Shown: positions 46,179 to 56,764 of the stretch, in pieces
Position numbering within the stretch: the first letter of the stretch is position 1
How the letters are laid out: each line of letters begins with the position of its first letter
NCBI GenBank assembly: GCA_964620095.1
Contig: CAZUGT010000204.1
Coordinates: 13,567-77,566, forward strand
Origin: JAJDXO01 sp964620095
GTDB lineage: Bacteria > Pseudomonadota > Alphaproteobacteria > Rhodospirillales > UBA2165
Reading direction: 5' to 3'
DNA length: 64,000 nt
Notes under the pieces: generated by a model
Databases searched by the model: none
What the model saw: only the letters and a program-made list of their open reading frames with translations
Told to the model about the DNA's origin: nothing
Translations under genes and position numbers: made by a program

Positions 46179-47366
46179 ATGGACATGGAGATTAACCCCG
46201 CGACCCTTCGCGGCGATTGGAGGTATCCGACAAGTGTGCGGTTCGGACCCGGCCGCATAGACGAGCTGCCCGGCGCCTGCCGGTCGCTGGGCATGACCCG
46301 CCCGCTGCTGGTCACCGACCCCGGCCTACTCGAACTGCCGACGACGGTGGGCGCTCTCGGGGCGGTCCGATCGGCGGGGATCGCCGCCACCGTCTATTCG
46401 GATGTCAAGGGAAACCCGGTGGCCCGCAACGTCATCGACGGCGTCGCCGTATATCGCGAGAACGGCTGCGACGGCGTGATCGCATTCGGCGGCGGTAGCA
46501 GTATCGATGCCGCGAAGGCGATCGCGAACCTGGCCGGCCAAACCCGGTCGATCTGGGATTTCACCATCGTCGGCGAAGATGTCGACGTTGACGATATCGC
46601 ACCCCCGGCCCCGCTGATCGCCGTTCCCACAACCGCCGGAACCGGATCCGAGGTCAGCCGGGGCGCGATCATTATCGACGAGGAGGCCCAGACCAAGCGG
46701 AACGTGTCCCACCCGGACGCGATGCCCAATCTCGCCATCATCGATCCCGAGCTGACCCTGGACTTGCCGGCGGACATCACGGCGGCGACCGGCATGGATG
46801 CGCTCTCGCACAATCTCGAGGCCTATTGCACAAGGCAGTTTCATCCGTTTTCCGAGAGCGTCGCCTTGGGGGGCATGCAGCTCATCAAGGAATGGCTCCC
46901 CGTTGCCGTGCACGACGGCGGCAACCTTGCGGCGCGTACCTACATGATGGCGGCGTCCAGCATGGGGGCGGTCGCGTTCCAGAAGGGGCTGGGGGGGATG
47001 CACGCCATGAGCCACCCGATCGGCGCCGTGCATGATGTCCATCACGGTCTCACCAACGGCGTGGTCATGCCCTACGTGCTTGCCTTCAATCGGCCGGCCA
47101 TCGAGGAACGAATGACGATACTCGCCCGCCACCTCGGCCTGCCGAACCCGTCGTTTGACGCGGTGTTGGATTGGGTGGTGGCGTTGCGCCGGGACATCGG
47201 CATTCCGCATACTCTCTCCGAAGTCGGTATTCGGGAAGAACATGCCGGCCGGCTCGCGGCGATGACCGCCCAGGAACGGCCGGGCCGCAACAATCCGATC
47301 CCTCTCGGCGAGAAGGAGTCCCGGCGGCTCTACGCCATGGCAATCAACGGGGAGCTCAAGGCCTGA
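46179..47366 (+). CDS. Iron-containing (group III) alcohol dehydrogenase
   Basis: 395 residues from ATG 46179, nine bases after GGAGG. The nucleotide-binding segment GFGGGSSIDAAKAIA-like reads FGGGSSIDAAKAIA near residue 105; TTAGTGSEVSRGAII follows, and the metal-binding region contains ALSHNLEAY and HAMSHPIGAVHDVHHG, with the expected histidines. It interconverts an alcohol and an aldehyde with NAD(P). Immediately before a choline-sulfatase-like gene, so it may oxidise the alcohol released by desulfation (inference). Confidence 0.92.
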   Translation: MDMEINPATLRGDWRYPTSVRFGPGRIDELPGACRSLGMTRPLLVTDPGLLELPTTVGALGAVRSAGIAATVYSDVKGNPVARNVIDGVAVYRENGCDGVIAFGGGSSIDAAKAIANLAGQTRSIWDFTIVGEDVDVDDIAPPAPLIAVPTTAGTGSEVSRGAIIIDEEAQTKRNVSHPDAMPNLAIIDPELTLDLPADITAATGMDALSHNLEAYCTRQFHPFSESVALGGMQLIKEWLPVAVHDGGNLAARTYMMAASSMGAVAFQKGLGGMHAMSHPIGAVHDVHHGLTNGVVMPYVLAFNRPAIEERMTILARHLGLPNPSFDAVLDWVVALRRDIGIPHTLSEVGIREEHAGRLAAMTAQERPGRNNPIPLGEKESRRLYAMAINGELKA

Positions 47367-47405
47367 ACGGCACGGATCCCTGGATTTCGAAAGTGGGGAA
47401 AAGCT

Positions 47406-48983
47406 ATGAACACGACCAATGAGAACCCGGGCGCTTCACGTCCGAATATCCTCTTCATTCAGGTGGATCAGTTGGTGCCCACCGCCTTGTCCGTCCATGG
47501 GCATCCGCTGGTCAAGACGCCGCACCTGGATGAGCTGGCCGCCAAAAGCGTCGTTTTCGAGAACGCCTACAGCAATTTTCCCCTGTGCTCGCCCTCGAGA
47601 GCATCCATGCTCGCCGGCCGGCTGCCATACAATATTTCCCAATGGGACAATGGGGCGGAATTCTTCGCCGAGATTCCGACGCTCGCCCATTATCTGAAGG
47701 CGCTCGGCTATTCGACGACGCTCTGCGGCAAGATGCATTTCATCGGCCCGGATCAATACCATGGGTACGAAGAACGGCTGACGACGGACATTTATCCGTC
47801 CGATTTCTCATGGACGCCCAACTGGGACCAGAACTTCAGGAAGGGCGGCGGCATACGCGTGCGGAACGTCATCGAGTCCGGGCGCTGCATCCGGGGCTTG
47901 CAGATGGATTTCGACGACGAGGTCGAGTATCACGCAGTCCAGAAAATCTATGACCTCGTCCGACACACCGATGACCGGCCGTTCTTCTTCACCGTTTCGC
48001 TGTCGCACCCGCACCCGCCCTACGTGATCTCGGACAAGTACTGGGACCTCTACCGGGACGAGGACGTCGATCTGCCGCGGGTCCCGGAGATTCCTTTCGA
48101 GGAATTGGATCCGTTCAGCCAAACGCGGGCCATTGCGATGGGGCATCAATATTACGACATTACCGACGATCACATCCGGACGGCGCGGCACGCCTATTAC
48201 GGCATGATCTCGTACGTGGACGAGAAAATCGGGTCGGTTCTGGCGGCGCTGAAGGAGACCGGGCTCGACGAGAACACGGTCATCATCTTCACCGCCGATC
48301 ACGGCGAAATGCTCGGCGAGCGCGGCATGTGGCTCAAGGACACCTTCTATGAGTGGTCGGTGCGGGTGCCCATGTTCATTTACGCCGAAGGTATCGCGCC
48401 CAGGCGGGTGACGAAGAATGTTTCCCTGGTCGATCTGGTTCCGACCTGCCTGGAACTCGCTGGAAAAGAGGATGAGCCGGTCACCGAACTCGACGGTGAC
48501 AGCCTGGTCAGCCTGATGCACGGCTCATCCGACGGTTGGAAAGACGAGGTGATCTCCGAGTGGTCGGCGACGGGTCACCCGGCGCCGTCCCGGATGGTGC
48601 GGCGCGGCAACTACAAATATTGGGTGAGCGAGGGGCTGCCGCCGCTTCTCTTCGATTTGGAGAACGACCCGGACGAACTGAAGAACCTCGCGGGCTGCGA
48701 CGAGGTCAAGGAGGTCGAGCAGGGTCTGCGCGAGCGGCTGTATTCGGACTGGGACCCCGCCGCGCTGGGTGAACGCATTCGAACAAGCCAAAAGAGGAGG
48801 CTTTTGCTGCGCGACCTGACCGAAACCACCAAAAAATACTCGAACTGGGCGGTCCAGACGGTGCGCGACGATTCCCGGCGCTATGTGCGGGGCCGCGCCA
48901 GCAGCTTCTACGCCAAGGCGCTTCAGCGCTATCCGTTCGTCGAACCGGTGGAGCCCGACCACGAGCCGCATTCCGCCGACTGA
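47406..48983 (+). CDS. betC: Choline-sulfatase-like type I sulfatase (BetC group), cytoplasmic
   Basis: 525 residues. Cys61 in C-S-P-S-R is the formylglycine precursor. Several stretches are specific to choline sulfatases: GKMHFIGPDQYHGYEERLTT, DIYPSDFSWTPNW, and a C-terminal tail with ASQ-type RTSQKRRLLLRDL and W-x-x-Q-x-x-x-x-DSRRYVRG. BetC hydrolyses choline-O-sulfate in the cytoplasm to give choline. No betA/betB genes are present; an iron alcohol dehydrogenase is the immediate neighbour instead, so the true substrate may be a different small alcohol sulfate. The symbol is by similarity only. Confidence 0.8.
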   Translation: MNTTNENPGASRPNILFIQVDQLVPTALSVHGHPLVKTPHLDELAAKSVVFENAYSNFPLCSPSRASMLAGRLPYNISQWDNGAEFFAEIPTLAHYLKALGYSTTLCGKMHFIGPDQYHGYEERLTTDIYPSDFSWTPNWDQNFRKGGGIRVRNVIESGRCIRGLQMDFDDEVEYHAVQKIYDLVRHTDDRPFFFTVSLSHPHPPYVISDKYWDLYRDEDVDLPRVPEIPFEELDPFSQTRAIAMGHQYYDITDDHIRTARHAYYGMISYVDEKIGSVLAALKETGLDENTVIIFTADHGEMLGERGMWLKDTFYEWSVRVPMFIYAEGIAPRRVTKNVSLVDLVPTCLELAGKEDEPVTELDGDSLVSLMHGSSDGWKDEVISEWSATGHPAPSRMVRRGNYKYWVSEGLPPLLFDLENDPDELKNLAGCDEVKEVEQGLRERLYSDWDPAALGERIRTSQKRRLLLRDLTETTKKYSNWAVQTVRDDSRRYVRGRASSFYAKALQRYPFVEPVEPDHEPHSAD

Positions 48984-49174
48984 CCTTTTCGCCTTGAAGC
49001 GGGAAATCTCAGGAATGTCGCCTTCAATACAATTTCGTTTCCGGGCAAGGGCTAGAGTTTCATTCGTAGGCTGGCCCGCACAAAGACCCTCGATTGGAAA
49101 GAGTGCCAAGGGCAGGCCGACGGGGGCGCTGAAAGGCTAGGCGCCAGACAACAAATATTCGTGGGAGACTTATC

Positions 49175-50776
49175 ATGTCGAAACGCTCCTTGGTTTTCTC
49201 CATGGCCCTCGCATTGGGCTTCTCGGTGCTGGTTGCGTCCGGTAGTGCGTTGGCGCAGCGAATGCCGCCGAAGGACACGCTCAGGTTCGCGGGGTTCAGC
49301 GTGAAAGTTCTCGATCCCCACTTCGGCGGCGGCGGGAGTACGGAGTTCTTTCAATACAAGGTCTACGACAGCCTGTTCGCATTCGATGAAAACATGGTGG
49401 TGCGGCCCCAAATGGCTGACACGTTCACCTGGAATGCGGACAAGACGAAGCTGACCGTCACCTTGCGGCCCGGCCTCAAGTTCCACGACGGCCAGCCGGT
49501 GCGTTCCGCCGACGTGGTTGCATCGCTCAAGCGCTGGAGCAACGGAAGGCGCGGCACCGCGCGGATCTTCAAACAGTTCACCAAGTCCATCGACATGTTG
49601 GATGACAAGACCATCACCTGGACCCTGAAAGAGCCGTTCGGGATGGCCATGGAGGTCTTTACTTCGGTCCGCTATCCCCCGGCGATCATTCCGGAGCGGC
49701 TGGCCAAAACGCCGCGAAATAAACAGATCAAGGATTTCACCGGCTCGGGCCCCTATGTTTTCCTGCCGGACGAATATGTCCCGGGCAAGCAGCTCCACTT
49801 CAAGAAGTTCGAGGGCTACGTGCCCCGTTCGGAACCGCCCAGCTTCACCGCCGGAGGCAAGAAAGTCTACGTCAAGAAGCTCGAGTGGAAAATCATGAAG
49901 GACGATGCCACACGGGTCGCGGCATTGAGGACGGGTGAGATCGACCTGATCCAGGAAGTCCCTCATGCGCTCAGGAAAGACCTGCTGAACGATCCTAACG
50001 TCGTCCTGAAGCCGCTGCGGACCGGCCGCCAGGGCCTTATCTTCATCAATCACCTTGCGCCGCCGTTCGACAACAAGAAGGCGCGTCAGGCATTGCTCTG
50101 GCTGATCAGCCAGGATGAAACCCTGACGGCGATCACCGGCGATCCGGCGCTCTACCAGACCTGTCCTTCGGTTTGGACCTGCGCCAGCCCGTACGCGACG
50201 GACGTGGGGTCGGAAGCGATCATGAAGCAGGATCTGGAAAAGGCCAAACAGCTCATGAAAGAGGGCGGCTATAACGGCCAGACGATCCAGGTTTTCCAGG
50301 CCGGCAGCACCGCAACCTTCTCCAATGCGACGGTACTGGCCGCGAATCTCCGCAAAATCGGCGTCAAGGTGGAACACCAGGCCATGAACCGCGGCGCGGC
50401 CATTGCGCGGCGGAAGAGCACCGTCGATCCCAACAAGGACCCGAAGAAGGGATGGCATATCTATGTTCAAGCCACCCAGGAAGTGACGCCGTCCATTCCG
50501 GCGTTGATGGGTCTCCTTCAAGGTGACGGCTGCAACAAGAAAGGCTTCTACGGATGGACCTGCGATGAGCGGATCGGAAAGCTCAAAGTGGCCTTCGGCC
50601 AGGCCAAGTCCGAAGCGGAGCGGAAGAAAATCGCCGCCGAGCTGCAGAAGGTGGTGTACGACACCGTGCCGTACATTCAGACCGGCCTGTACTCCAACGA
50701 GGCCGCATACCGCAGCAACGTCAAGGGCGCCGTCAGGGCGCCGTCCCCCATCTACTGGAATATCCGCAAGGAGTAG
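49175..50776 (+). CDS. ABC transporter substrate-binding protein, dipeptide/oligopeptide type (SBP family 5)
   Basis: 533 residues from ATG 49175 with GGGAG upstream. The signal peptide ends at GSALAQR. The mature part follows the DppA/OppA pattern: TLRPGLKFHDGQPVRSADVV, GSGPYVF and FINHLAPPFDNKKARQALLW. The family binds peptides, but members also bind nickel complexes, glycosides and opines. First gene of a complete importer operon (49175-54798) that ends with a sulfotransferase. A hairpin follows its stop. Confidence 0.92.
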   Translation: MSKRSLVFSMALALGFSVLVASGSALAQRMPPKDTLRFAGFSVKVLDPHFGGGGSTEFFQYKVYDSLFAFDENMVVRPQMADTFTWNADKTKLTVTLRPGLKFHDGQPVRSADVVASLKRWSNGRRGTARIFKQFTKSIDMLDDKTITWTLKEPFGMAMEVFTSVRYPPAIIPERLAKTPRNKQIKDFTGSGPYVFLPDEYVPGKQLHFKKFEGYVPRSEPPSFTAGGKKVYVKKLEWKIMKDDATRVAALRTGEIDLIQEVPHALRKDLLNDPNVVLKPLRTGRQGLIFINHLAPPFDNKKARQALLWLISQDETLTAITGDPALYQTCPSVWTCASPYATDVGSEAIMKQDLEKAKQLMKEGGYNGQTIQVFQAGSTATFSNATVLAANLRKIGVKVEHQAMNRGAAIARRKSTVDPNKDPKKGWHIYVQATQEVTPSIPALMGLLQGDGCNKKGFYGWTCDERIGKLKVAFGQAKSEAERKKIAAELQKVVYDTVPYIQTGLYSNEAAYRSNVKGAVRAPSPIYWNIRKE

Positions 50777-50798
50777 TTTCAGATAGGCAGGGTTCAAT

Positions 50799-50829
50799 GG
50801 CAGCCCCGGAAAAATTTTTCGGGGCTGCC
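50799..50829 (+). terminator. Intercistronic hairpin after the peptide-type binding protein
   Basis: GGCAGCCCCG (50799-50808) pairs with CGGGGCTGCC (50820-50829); the A5/T5 bases of the loop can extend the stem past one bulged G. No T-run follows. It probably sets the ratio of binding protein to permease message. Confidence 0.75.
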
Positions 50830-50851
50830 GGCCTTGGGGTAGTATTCGGCC

Positions 50852-51793
50852 ATGTTTACCTACATCGTCCGTCGTTGCTTCGCTGCTATCCCGGTGATGA
50901 TCGTGGTGGGCGTGTTCGTCTTCCTCCTCATCCACCTGACGCCGGGCGATCCTGCCGATATCCTCGCCGATGAAGATGCGACCCCGGGAGAAATCCAGCA
51001 ACTCCGGGAGTCGCTGGGGCTCGACAAGCCGCTGCACACGCAGTTCCTGATCTGGTCCGGGAACATCGCGACGGGCGACCTCGGAACCTCCCTGCTGGTC
51101 AGCAAGCCGGTCACGACCTTGATGGCCCAGCGCATCGAGCCGACCATTTTCCTGGCCATCACCACGCTCACGTTCGCCGTCTTTCTCGGGGTCCCCCTCG
51201 GCGTCATGGCGGCCTGGAAGCAGGGCACGTGGTGGGACCACTCCATAATGATCTTCGCCGTCCTGGGGTTCTCCGTGCCCGGATTCTGGCTCGGCTTCAT
51301 GTTCGTCTCGAAGTTCGCCGTGGATTGGACCATCGTCCCGGCCCAGGGGTTCGTCAGCATCAGGGAGGGATTCGGCACCTTCCTCCACCATATGATACTG
51401 CCGACGATCACGCTGGGTTCGTCCTACATGGCGCTGATCACCCGGATTACCCGCGCCACGGTAGTCGAGGTCCTGAAGGAGGACTACATCCGCACGGCCT
51501 ACGCAAAGGGGCTGCCGCCGATGAAGGTGCTGTTCCGGCACGCCCTCCAGAATTCCTCGATCCCCATCGTCACGGTCATCGGGATCGGGTTCGCCTTGCT
51601 GATCAACGGCGTGGTGGTCATCGAAACCGTGTTCAATATTCCGGGGATGGGCAATCTCACCATCGAGGCGGTTCTCGATCGCGACTATCCGGTCGTCCAG
51701 GGCGTCATCCTGGTTTTCTCGGGCATCTACGTGCTGGTCAATCTGGTGGTCGATTTGAGCTATTCGCTCTTCGATCCCCGGGTGAGGCACTAG
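50852..51793 (+). CDS. ABC transporter permease, DppB type
   Basis: 313 residues with six membrane segments. The N-terminal YIVRRCFAAIPVMIVVGVFV and the early periplasmic LTPGDPADIL are typical of DppB/OppB; the EAA-like loop reads DYIRTAYAKGLPPMKVLFRH and the C-terminus ends in SLFDPRVRH. The first of two membrane subunits of the importer, with the partner gene four bases downstream. Confidence 0.93.
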   Translation: MFTYIVRRCFAAIPVMIVVGVFVFLLIHLTPGDPADILADEDATPGEIQQLRESLGLDKPLHTQFLIWSGNIATGDLGTSLLVSKPVTTLMAQRIEPTIFLAITTLTFAVFLGVPLGVMAAWKQGTWWDHSIMIFAVLGFSVPGFWLGFMFVSKFAVDWTIVPAQGFVSIREGFGTFLHHMILPTITLGSSYMALITRITRATVVEVLKEDYIRTAYAKGLPPMKVLFRHALQNSSIPIVTVIGIGFALLINGVVVIETVFNIPGMGNLTIEAVLDRDYPVVQGVILVFSGIYVLVNLVVDLSYSLFDPRVRH

Positions 51794-51797
51794 GGTC

Positions 51798-52690
51798 ATG
51801 TCGACAGCCGCCGTTAATGAAATGGAGTTCGCCCCCGCCGAGGCGCTGCCCATGCACCGGCGGGCCGTCGAGTTCGTCCGACGCAATCCGAACCTGTCGC
51901 TGGGCCTGCTGATGGTGTCGGTGATTATTTTCGTCGCCGTATTCGCGCCCTGGATCGCGGCCAAGGACCCGGCCGAATTGAACGTGGTCACGGGCCGCCT
52001 CAAGCCTCCCTCGGAGGAGTACTGGTTCGGTTCCGACAGGTTCGGCCGGGACGTCTTCGCGCGCGCCATATTCGGCGGCCGCATTTCCCTGACCGTCGGC
52101 ATAACCGTCGCGCTGCTGGCCGTGTTCATCGGGCTGATGGTTGGGCTGCTGAGCGGCTACGTCCGCCAGATCGACGCCTGGCTCATGCGGATCATGGACG
52201 GCCTGATGGCCATCCCCGGACTGTTGTTGGCGATCGGCTTCATCGCCCTGCTTCCGGCCGGCATCGAGACCGTGATCATCGCGCTGACCATACCGGAGAT
52301 TCCCCGGGTCGCCCGGCTGGTGAGGGGCGTCGTCGTCGTCACCCGCGAGATCACCTACGTCGAGGCGGCGGTGGCCGCGGGCGCCGGGACGGCGCGGGTG
52401 ATCTTCAAGCACATCATGCCCAACACCTTCGCGCCGCTGATCGTGCAGGCGACCTTCGTCTGCGCGTCCGCCATGCTGTCGGAGGCCGCGCTGAGCTTCC
52501 TCGGCGCGGGAACGCCGCCTGAGATTCCCAGCTGGGGCACCATGATGGCGGACGGCCGCTCCTATCTCAGCAGCGCCACATGGATCATCCTGTTTCCCGG
52601 CCTGTTCCTGGCCGCGACGGTGCTCTCGGTCAACCTGATCGGCGACGGTCTCCGCGACCTCCTCGATCCCCGGTTCGCCAAGGAGGTGTG

Positions 52691-52691
<1 letters not shown>
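51798..52691 (+). CDS. ABC transporter permease, DppC type
   Basis: 297 residues. A cytoplasmic N-terminus of about 30 residues precedes NPNLSLGLLMVSVIIF. Family motifs are YWFGSDRFGRDVFARAIFGG, EAAVAAGAGTARVIFKHIMP and SWGTMMADGRSYL; the end is DGLRDLLDPRF. Its stop overlaps the ATPase start (TGATG), so they are translationally coupled. Confidence 0.93.
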
Positions 52692-53739
<1,048 letters not shown>

Positions 53740-53743
<4 letters not shown>

Positions 53744-54798
53744 CCGAAACTGCGACCAACGGCGGCGCGCCCCTCCTGAAGGTCAGCGGCCTCAAGACGC
53801 ACTTTCCCATCCGCAGGGGCGTTCTGGCGCACGTCACCGGGCACGTCTACGCGGTCGACGGGGTTTCCTTCGAGATCGAGCGGGGAGAGACCTTCGGCCT
53901 GGTGGGTGAAAGCGGCTGCGGCAAGACCACCGTCGGCAAGACCGTCCTCCGGCTGATCGAGCCCACGGAGGGCAGCATCGAGTTCGAGGGGCGCGACATC
54001 ACCCGCATCCCCAGGGAGGAAATGCGCCGGCTGCGCCAGCGGATGCAGATCATCTACCAGGACCCGTATTCGTCGCTCAATCCGCGCATGAAGGCCGCCG
54101 ACATCGTCGGCGAGCCCCTGAAGGTTCACGACATCGCTTCCGGCGGCGCCTTGCGCGAGCGGGTGGCGGTGCTGTTCGAGCGGGTCGGCCTCAGGCCCGA
54201 ACAGCTGGACAATTACCCCCATCAGTTCTCGGGCGGCCAGCGTCAGCGCATCGGCATCGCCCGCGCCTTGGCGCTCAGCCCCAGCCTCATCGTCGGCGAC
54301 GAGCCGGTCTCGGCGCTGGACGTCTCCATCCAGGCGCAGGTCATCAATCTCTTGATGGATTTGCAGGAGGATTACGAGCTCTCCTACCTGTTCATCGCCC
54401 ACGACTTGGCCGTGGTCGAGCATATCAGCCAGCGGATCGGCGTCATGTATCTGGGCCGCATCGTCGAGCTGACCGACAAGCGGACCCTGTTCTCGAACCC
54501 GCTGCATCCCTACAGCGAGGCGCTGCTGTCGGCGGTGCCGATCCCCGATCCCGGGGTCACCCGCGACGGCCGGGTCATCCTGACCGGCGACGTGCCGAGT
54601 CCCATCGACCCGCCCGAGGGCTGCCACTTCCATGCCCGCTGTCCCTATGCCACCGAAAGATGCCGGATGGAATCCCCGAGCCTCAAGGAAGTGGAGCCGA
54701 ACCACTGGGTGTCGTGCCACCTGCACGAGGGAAGTGCCGCGGACGCGGCGGAACCCCGGCCGGAAACAGAAGACCGAATGGAGGACCTGAATCCATGA
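53740..54798 (+). CDS. ABC transporter ATPase, DppF type
   Basis: 352 residues from ATG 53740. The N-terminus HFPIRRGVLAHVTGHVYAVD is characteristic of DppF/OppF. Walker A GESGCGKTT, signature FSGGQRQR, Walker B IVGDEPVSALDV, C-terminal cysteine tail CHFHARCPYATERC. It shares four bases (ATGA) with both the preceding ATPase and the sulfotransferase after it. Confidence 0.93.
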
Positions 54799-55943
54799 GC
54801 ATCACCTTGGAGGAAAAGCCGGTCTTCGTTCTCGGCTGTCACCGATCGGGCACGACCATGCTGATGCTGATGCTCGGCAGCCATCCCCGCATCGCGGTGC
54901 CCGAGGTCGCCTGGTACTACCAGCGGTTCCGCCCCTATCTCCACACCTACGGGGATTTGGGCAGGGAGGAGAACTTCCGGACGCTCGCCGAGGAAATGAT
55001 TTTCACCCTGGTGCCGCCGTTTCTGGGCATGAAGGCCAACCCGGCGACCATCGTCGATGAAATCCTGGGCGATCTCCGGGAGCGGAGCTTCGCCGGCATC
55101 TTCTGCGCCATGCTCGAACGGCACGCCCGGCAGAACGGCAAGCCCCGCTGGGCCGAGAAGTCGCCCAACAACGGATTCTTCATCGGCCACATCGTCGAGG
55201 ATTTCCCCAACGCGCAGTTCATCTACCTGACCCGGGACGGGCGCGACAACGTCGCCGAGACCATCCATTCCCGTTTCGGCTCGTACAACGCATTCTGCTC
55301 GGCCGAGCGCTGGAAGCTGTTCATCAACGCGGCCAAGCCCTGGCGCGAAAAATTGAGCGCCGAACAGTGGCTCGACCTCAATTACGAGACCCTGGTGCGG
55401 GAACCGGAGCCCGAGCTCCGGCGCGTCTGCGATTTTTTGGGCGAGGATTATTCGCCCGCCATGCTCGAGTTCCACAAATCCGATATCGCCCGGAACCGGT
55501 CCCAGAACATCGCCAACCCGGGCGGCATCGCCCACGCGCCCCTCGGCACCCCGGTGACCGGCAGGTTCGTCGGCGTCTACAAGGAACTCCTGAGCGTCAA
55601 GGACCAGCAGATCTTCGCCGCCGTGGCCGGCGAGGAGCAGCTGGAGGCGGGCTACGGGCTGGATTACGACGCCATCGAGATCAGCGACGAGGCCGCGGCC
55701 ACGTATCGGGAGATCGACGACCGGGTGCGGGCGGCGCTGATGGTCGCGCCCGGCCACTTCCGCGACAGCTACATCGAGTGGCTGATCGACCAGAGGGAGG
55801 CGCGGAAGCGGCAGGGTATCTGGAGCGACGCCGACGCGCCCGACATCTACCCCATCGGCGATTTCCACGAAGAGATGATCATGGGCAAGGGCGCGTCCAG
55901 GGTGTGGAAAACCGCGTTCGGAATCCCGAGGCGGTATTATTAG
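54795..55943 (+). CDS. Sulfotransferase family protein 3, coupled to the peptide-type importer
   Basis: 382 residues from ATG 54795, overlapping the dppF-type stop by four bases. PAPS motifs: GCHRSGTTMLMLM near residue 14 and FIYLTRDGRDNVAE near 145. Nearly the same as copy 1 over the first 50 residues and again over the C-terminal block (RDSYIEWLIDQREARKRQGI, FGIPRRY). Coupled translation with the importer ATPase implies stoichiometric production and suggests that the imported molecule, or something derived from it, is the sulfate acceptor (inference). The last gene before the second tRNA-end module. Confidence 0.9.
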   Translation: MSITLEEKPVFVLGCHRSGTTMLMLMLGSHPRIAVPEVAWYYQRFRPYLHTYGDLGREENFRTLAEEMIFTLVPPFLGMKANPATIVDEILGDLRERSFAGIFCAMLERHARQNGKPRWAEKSPNNGFFIGHIVEDFPNAQFIYLTRDGRDNVAETIHSRFGSYNAFCSAERWKLFINAAKPWREKLSAEQWLDLNYETLVREPEPELRRVCDFLGEDYSPAMLEFHKSDIARNRSQNIANPGGIAHAPLGTPVTGRFVGVYKELLSVKDQQIFAAVAGEEQLEAGYGLDYDAIEISDEAAATYREIDDRVRAALMVAPGHFRDSYIEWLIDQREARKRQGIWSDADAPDIYPIGDFHEEMIMGKGASRVWKTAFGIPRRYY

Positions 55944-56100
55944 GGGTTACGGGGGGTGGTGTCCGCTCATTGGTGATCCGCGCCGCCGCCTCCAGGTCGA
56001 CGATGTCGGCGTTTGCCGTTTCGATGAGATAGTTCCGGCTGTAACCGGTCATGACCTTGTGGCGGCCACTCTGATTGGCGGTCACACTGCCCGACAGATT
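55944..56100. other. Gene-free stretch before the second tRNA remnant
   Basis: About 160 bases with no supported gene on either strand. It leads directly into the degenerate tRNA-fMet 3' end. Confidence 0.45.
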
Positions 56101-56133
56101 GTAGGTGCTTGAACAAATTCTGCCCCGCAACCA
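56101..56133 (+). tRNA. Degenerate 3' end of a tRNA-fMet-like gene
   Basis: AAATTCTGCCCCGCAACCA corresponds to the T-loop end, acceptor strand and CCA of the copy at 8314-8362, with one C lost and a scrambled T-stem 5' side. GCAACCAAAAAA (56127-56138) is identical in both copies. It cannot fold as a tRNA. Best seen as the second, decayed copy of an attachment-site duplication or an independent scar. Confidence 0.55.
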
Positions 56134-56138
56134 AAAAA

Positions 56139-56178
56139 CGCCGCTATTCCAATGAATTAGCGGCGTTTCCTTTTTTCT
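56139..56178 (+). terminator. Terminator hairpin after the second tRNA remnant
   Basis: CGCCGCTA (56139-56146) pairs with TAGCGGCG (56159-56166), and TTC/GAA extends the stem around one bulge; TTTCCTTTTTT follows. The inner TATTCCAATG is shared with the terminator at 8369, and the outer stem has compensating changes, showing common descent. Confidence 0.75.
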
Positions 56179-56200
56179 GGAGAATTCTTCCAAAACGAAG

Positions 56201-56218
56201 TTCGGAATGTATTCGGAA
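56201..56218. repeat. Tandem 7-bp repeat, 11-bp period, next to the second tRNA remnant
   Basis: TTCGGAA occurs at 56201-56207 and 56212-56218. Same period and same distance from the terminator as the TACCGTAAGC pair at 8428-8448, with the shared core CG-x-AA. Confidence 0.4.
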
Positions 56219-56307
56219 CGGAAAATTCGGGTATGCAAGCGGACATGCTCGTGGAGGGTGGGGACGAGAGGCTGAAAGAGTTGATCCGCGCGGCCCGCGA
56301 CCAGACC

Positions 56308-56625
56308 CTAACTCGCAGCGTCCACCGCATCGAGGACGACCACACCGATCGGCTCCGACAGATAATCCATGATCTTGGCGCGATAGGCCTTGTAATGGTC
56401 CGTATCGCGATGGGCCTGCAGCGCGTCCGCGTCCGTATAGCGTTCGAAGAAATGAAAGGTGGGCGCCCCGTCGCCGTCGGCGGTCTTTTTGTAAAGGTCG
56501 TAAATCTCATTGCCGGGTTCGGCGCGTGTTGGTCCGACCATGCCGCGCAATATTTCTTCGACATCGGCCTCCTGCCCCGGGTTGGGCGAAAAGCTTGCGA
56601 AAACGATTACAGGATTACCTGCCAT
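56308..56625 (-). CDS. Antibiotic biosynthesis monooxygenase (ABM) domain protein, YgiN-like
   Basis: 105 residues, a single ferredoxin-like ABM domain. VIVFASFSPNPGQEADVEEI opens it; NEIYDLYKKTADGDGAPTFH and HRDTDHYKAYRAKI are the typical strand and helix. Such small dimers oxidise quinols or flavins without cofactor, or remove aldehydes, and many are uncharacterised. AAGGAG precedes the ATG at 56625. Divergent from the amidase gene; the 139 bases between them hold the AATACATGTATT palindrome, so the two may share a regulator. Confidence 0.85.
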   Translation of the reverse strand: MAGNPVIVFASFSPNPGQEADVEEILRGMVGPTRAEPGNEIYDLYKKTADGDGAPTFHFFERYTDADALQAHRDTDHYKAYRAKIMDYLSEPIGVVVLDAVDAAS

Positions 56626-56701
56626 GGATCTGTGCTCTCCTTATGTGCCCGATACAAGGGTCTTGATTGATCCAACTGAATCAGGGCTTGTATTACAGTT
56701 C

Positions 56702-56713
56702 AATACATGTATT
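56702..56713. promoter_or_regulatory. 12-bp palindrome in the ABM/amidase divergent promoter region
   Basis: AATACATGTATT is perfectly symmetric; further AATAC/GTATT half-sites occur at 56690-56694 and around 56736. The region is A/T-rich and 50-60 bases upstream of the amidase start. The HutC-type GntR protein at 62472 is a candidate ligand. Confidence 0.5.
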
Positions 56714-56764
56714 ATAACATTCTAATACATATTGTCCACCCGCGCTATGAGGAGACTATAAGCC

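Noticed and set aside
49052..52129. A 1025-codon open frame on the minus strand
   Set aside because: It is the antisense of a clear DppA-DppB-DppC-type operon; its translation is rich in R, H, D and G with no domain. High G/C makes such long shadows common here.
56233..56670. 145-codon plus-strand frame over the ABM gene
   Set aside because: It is antisense to the well-formed ABM protein at 56308-56625, which has a proper ribosome site.
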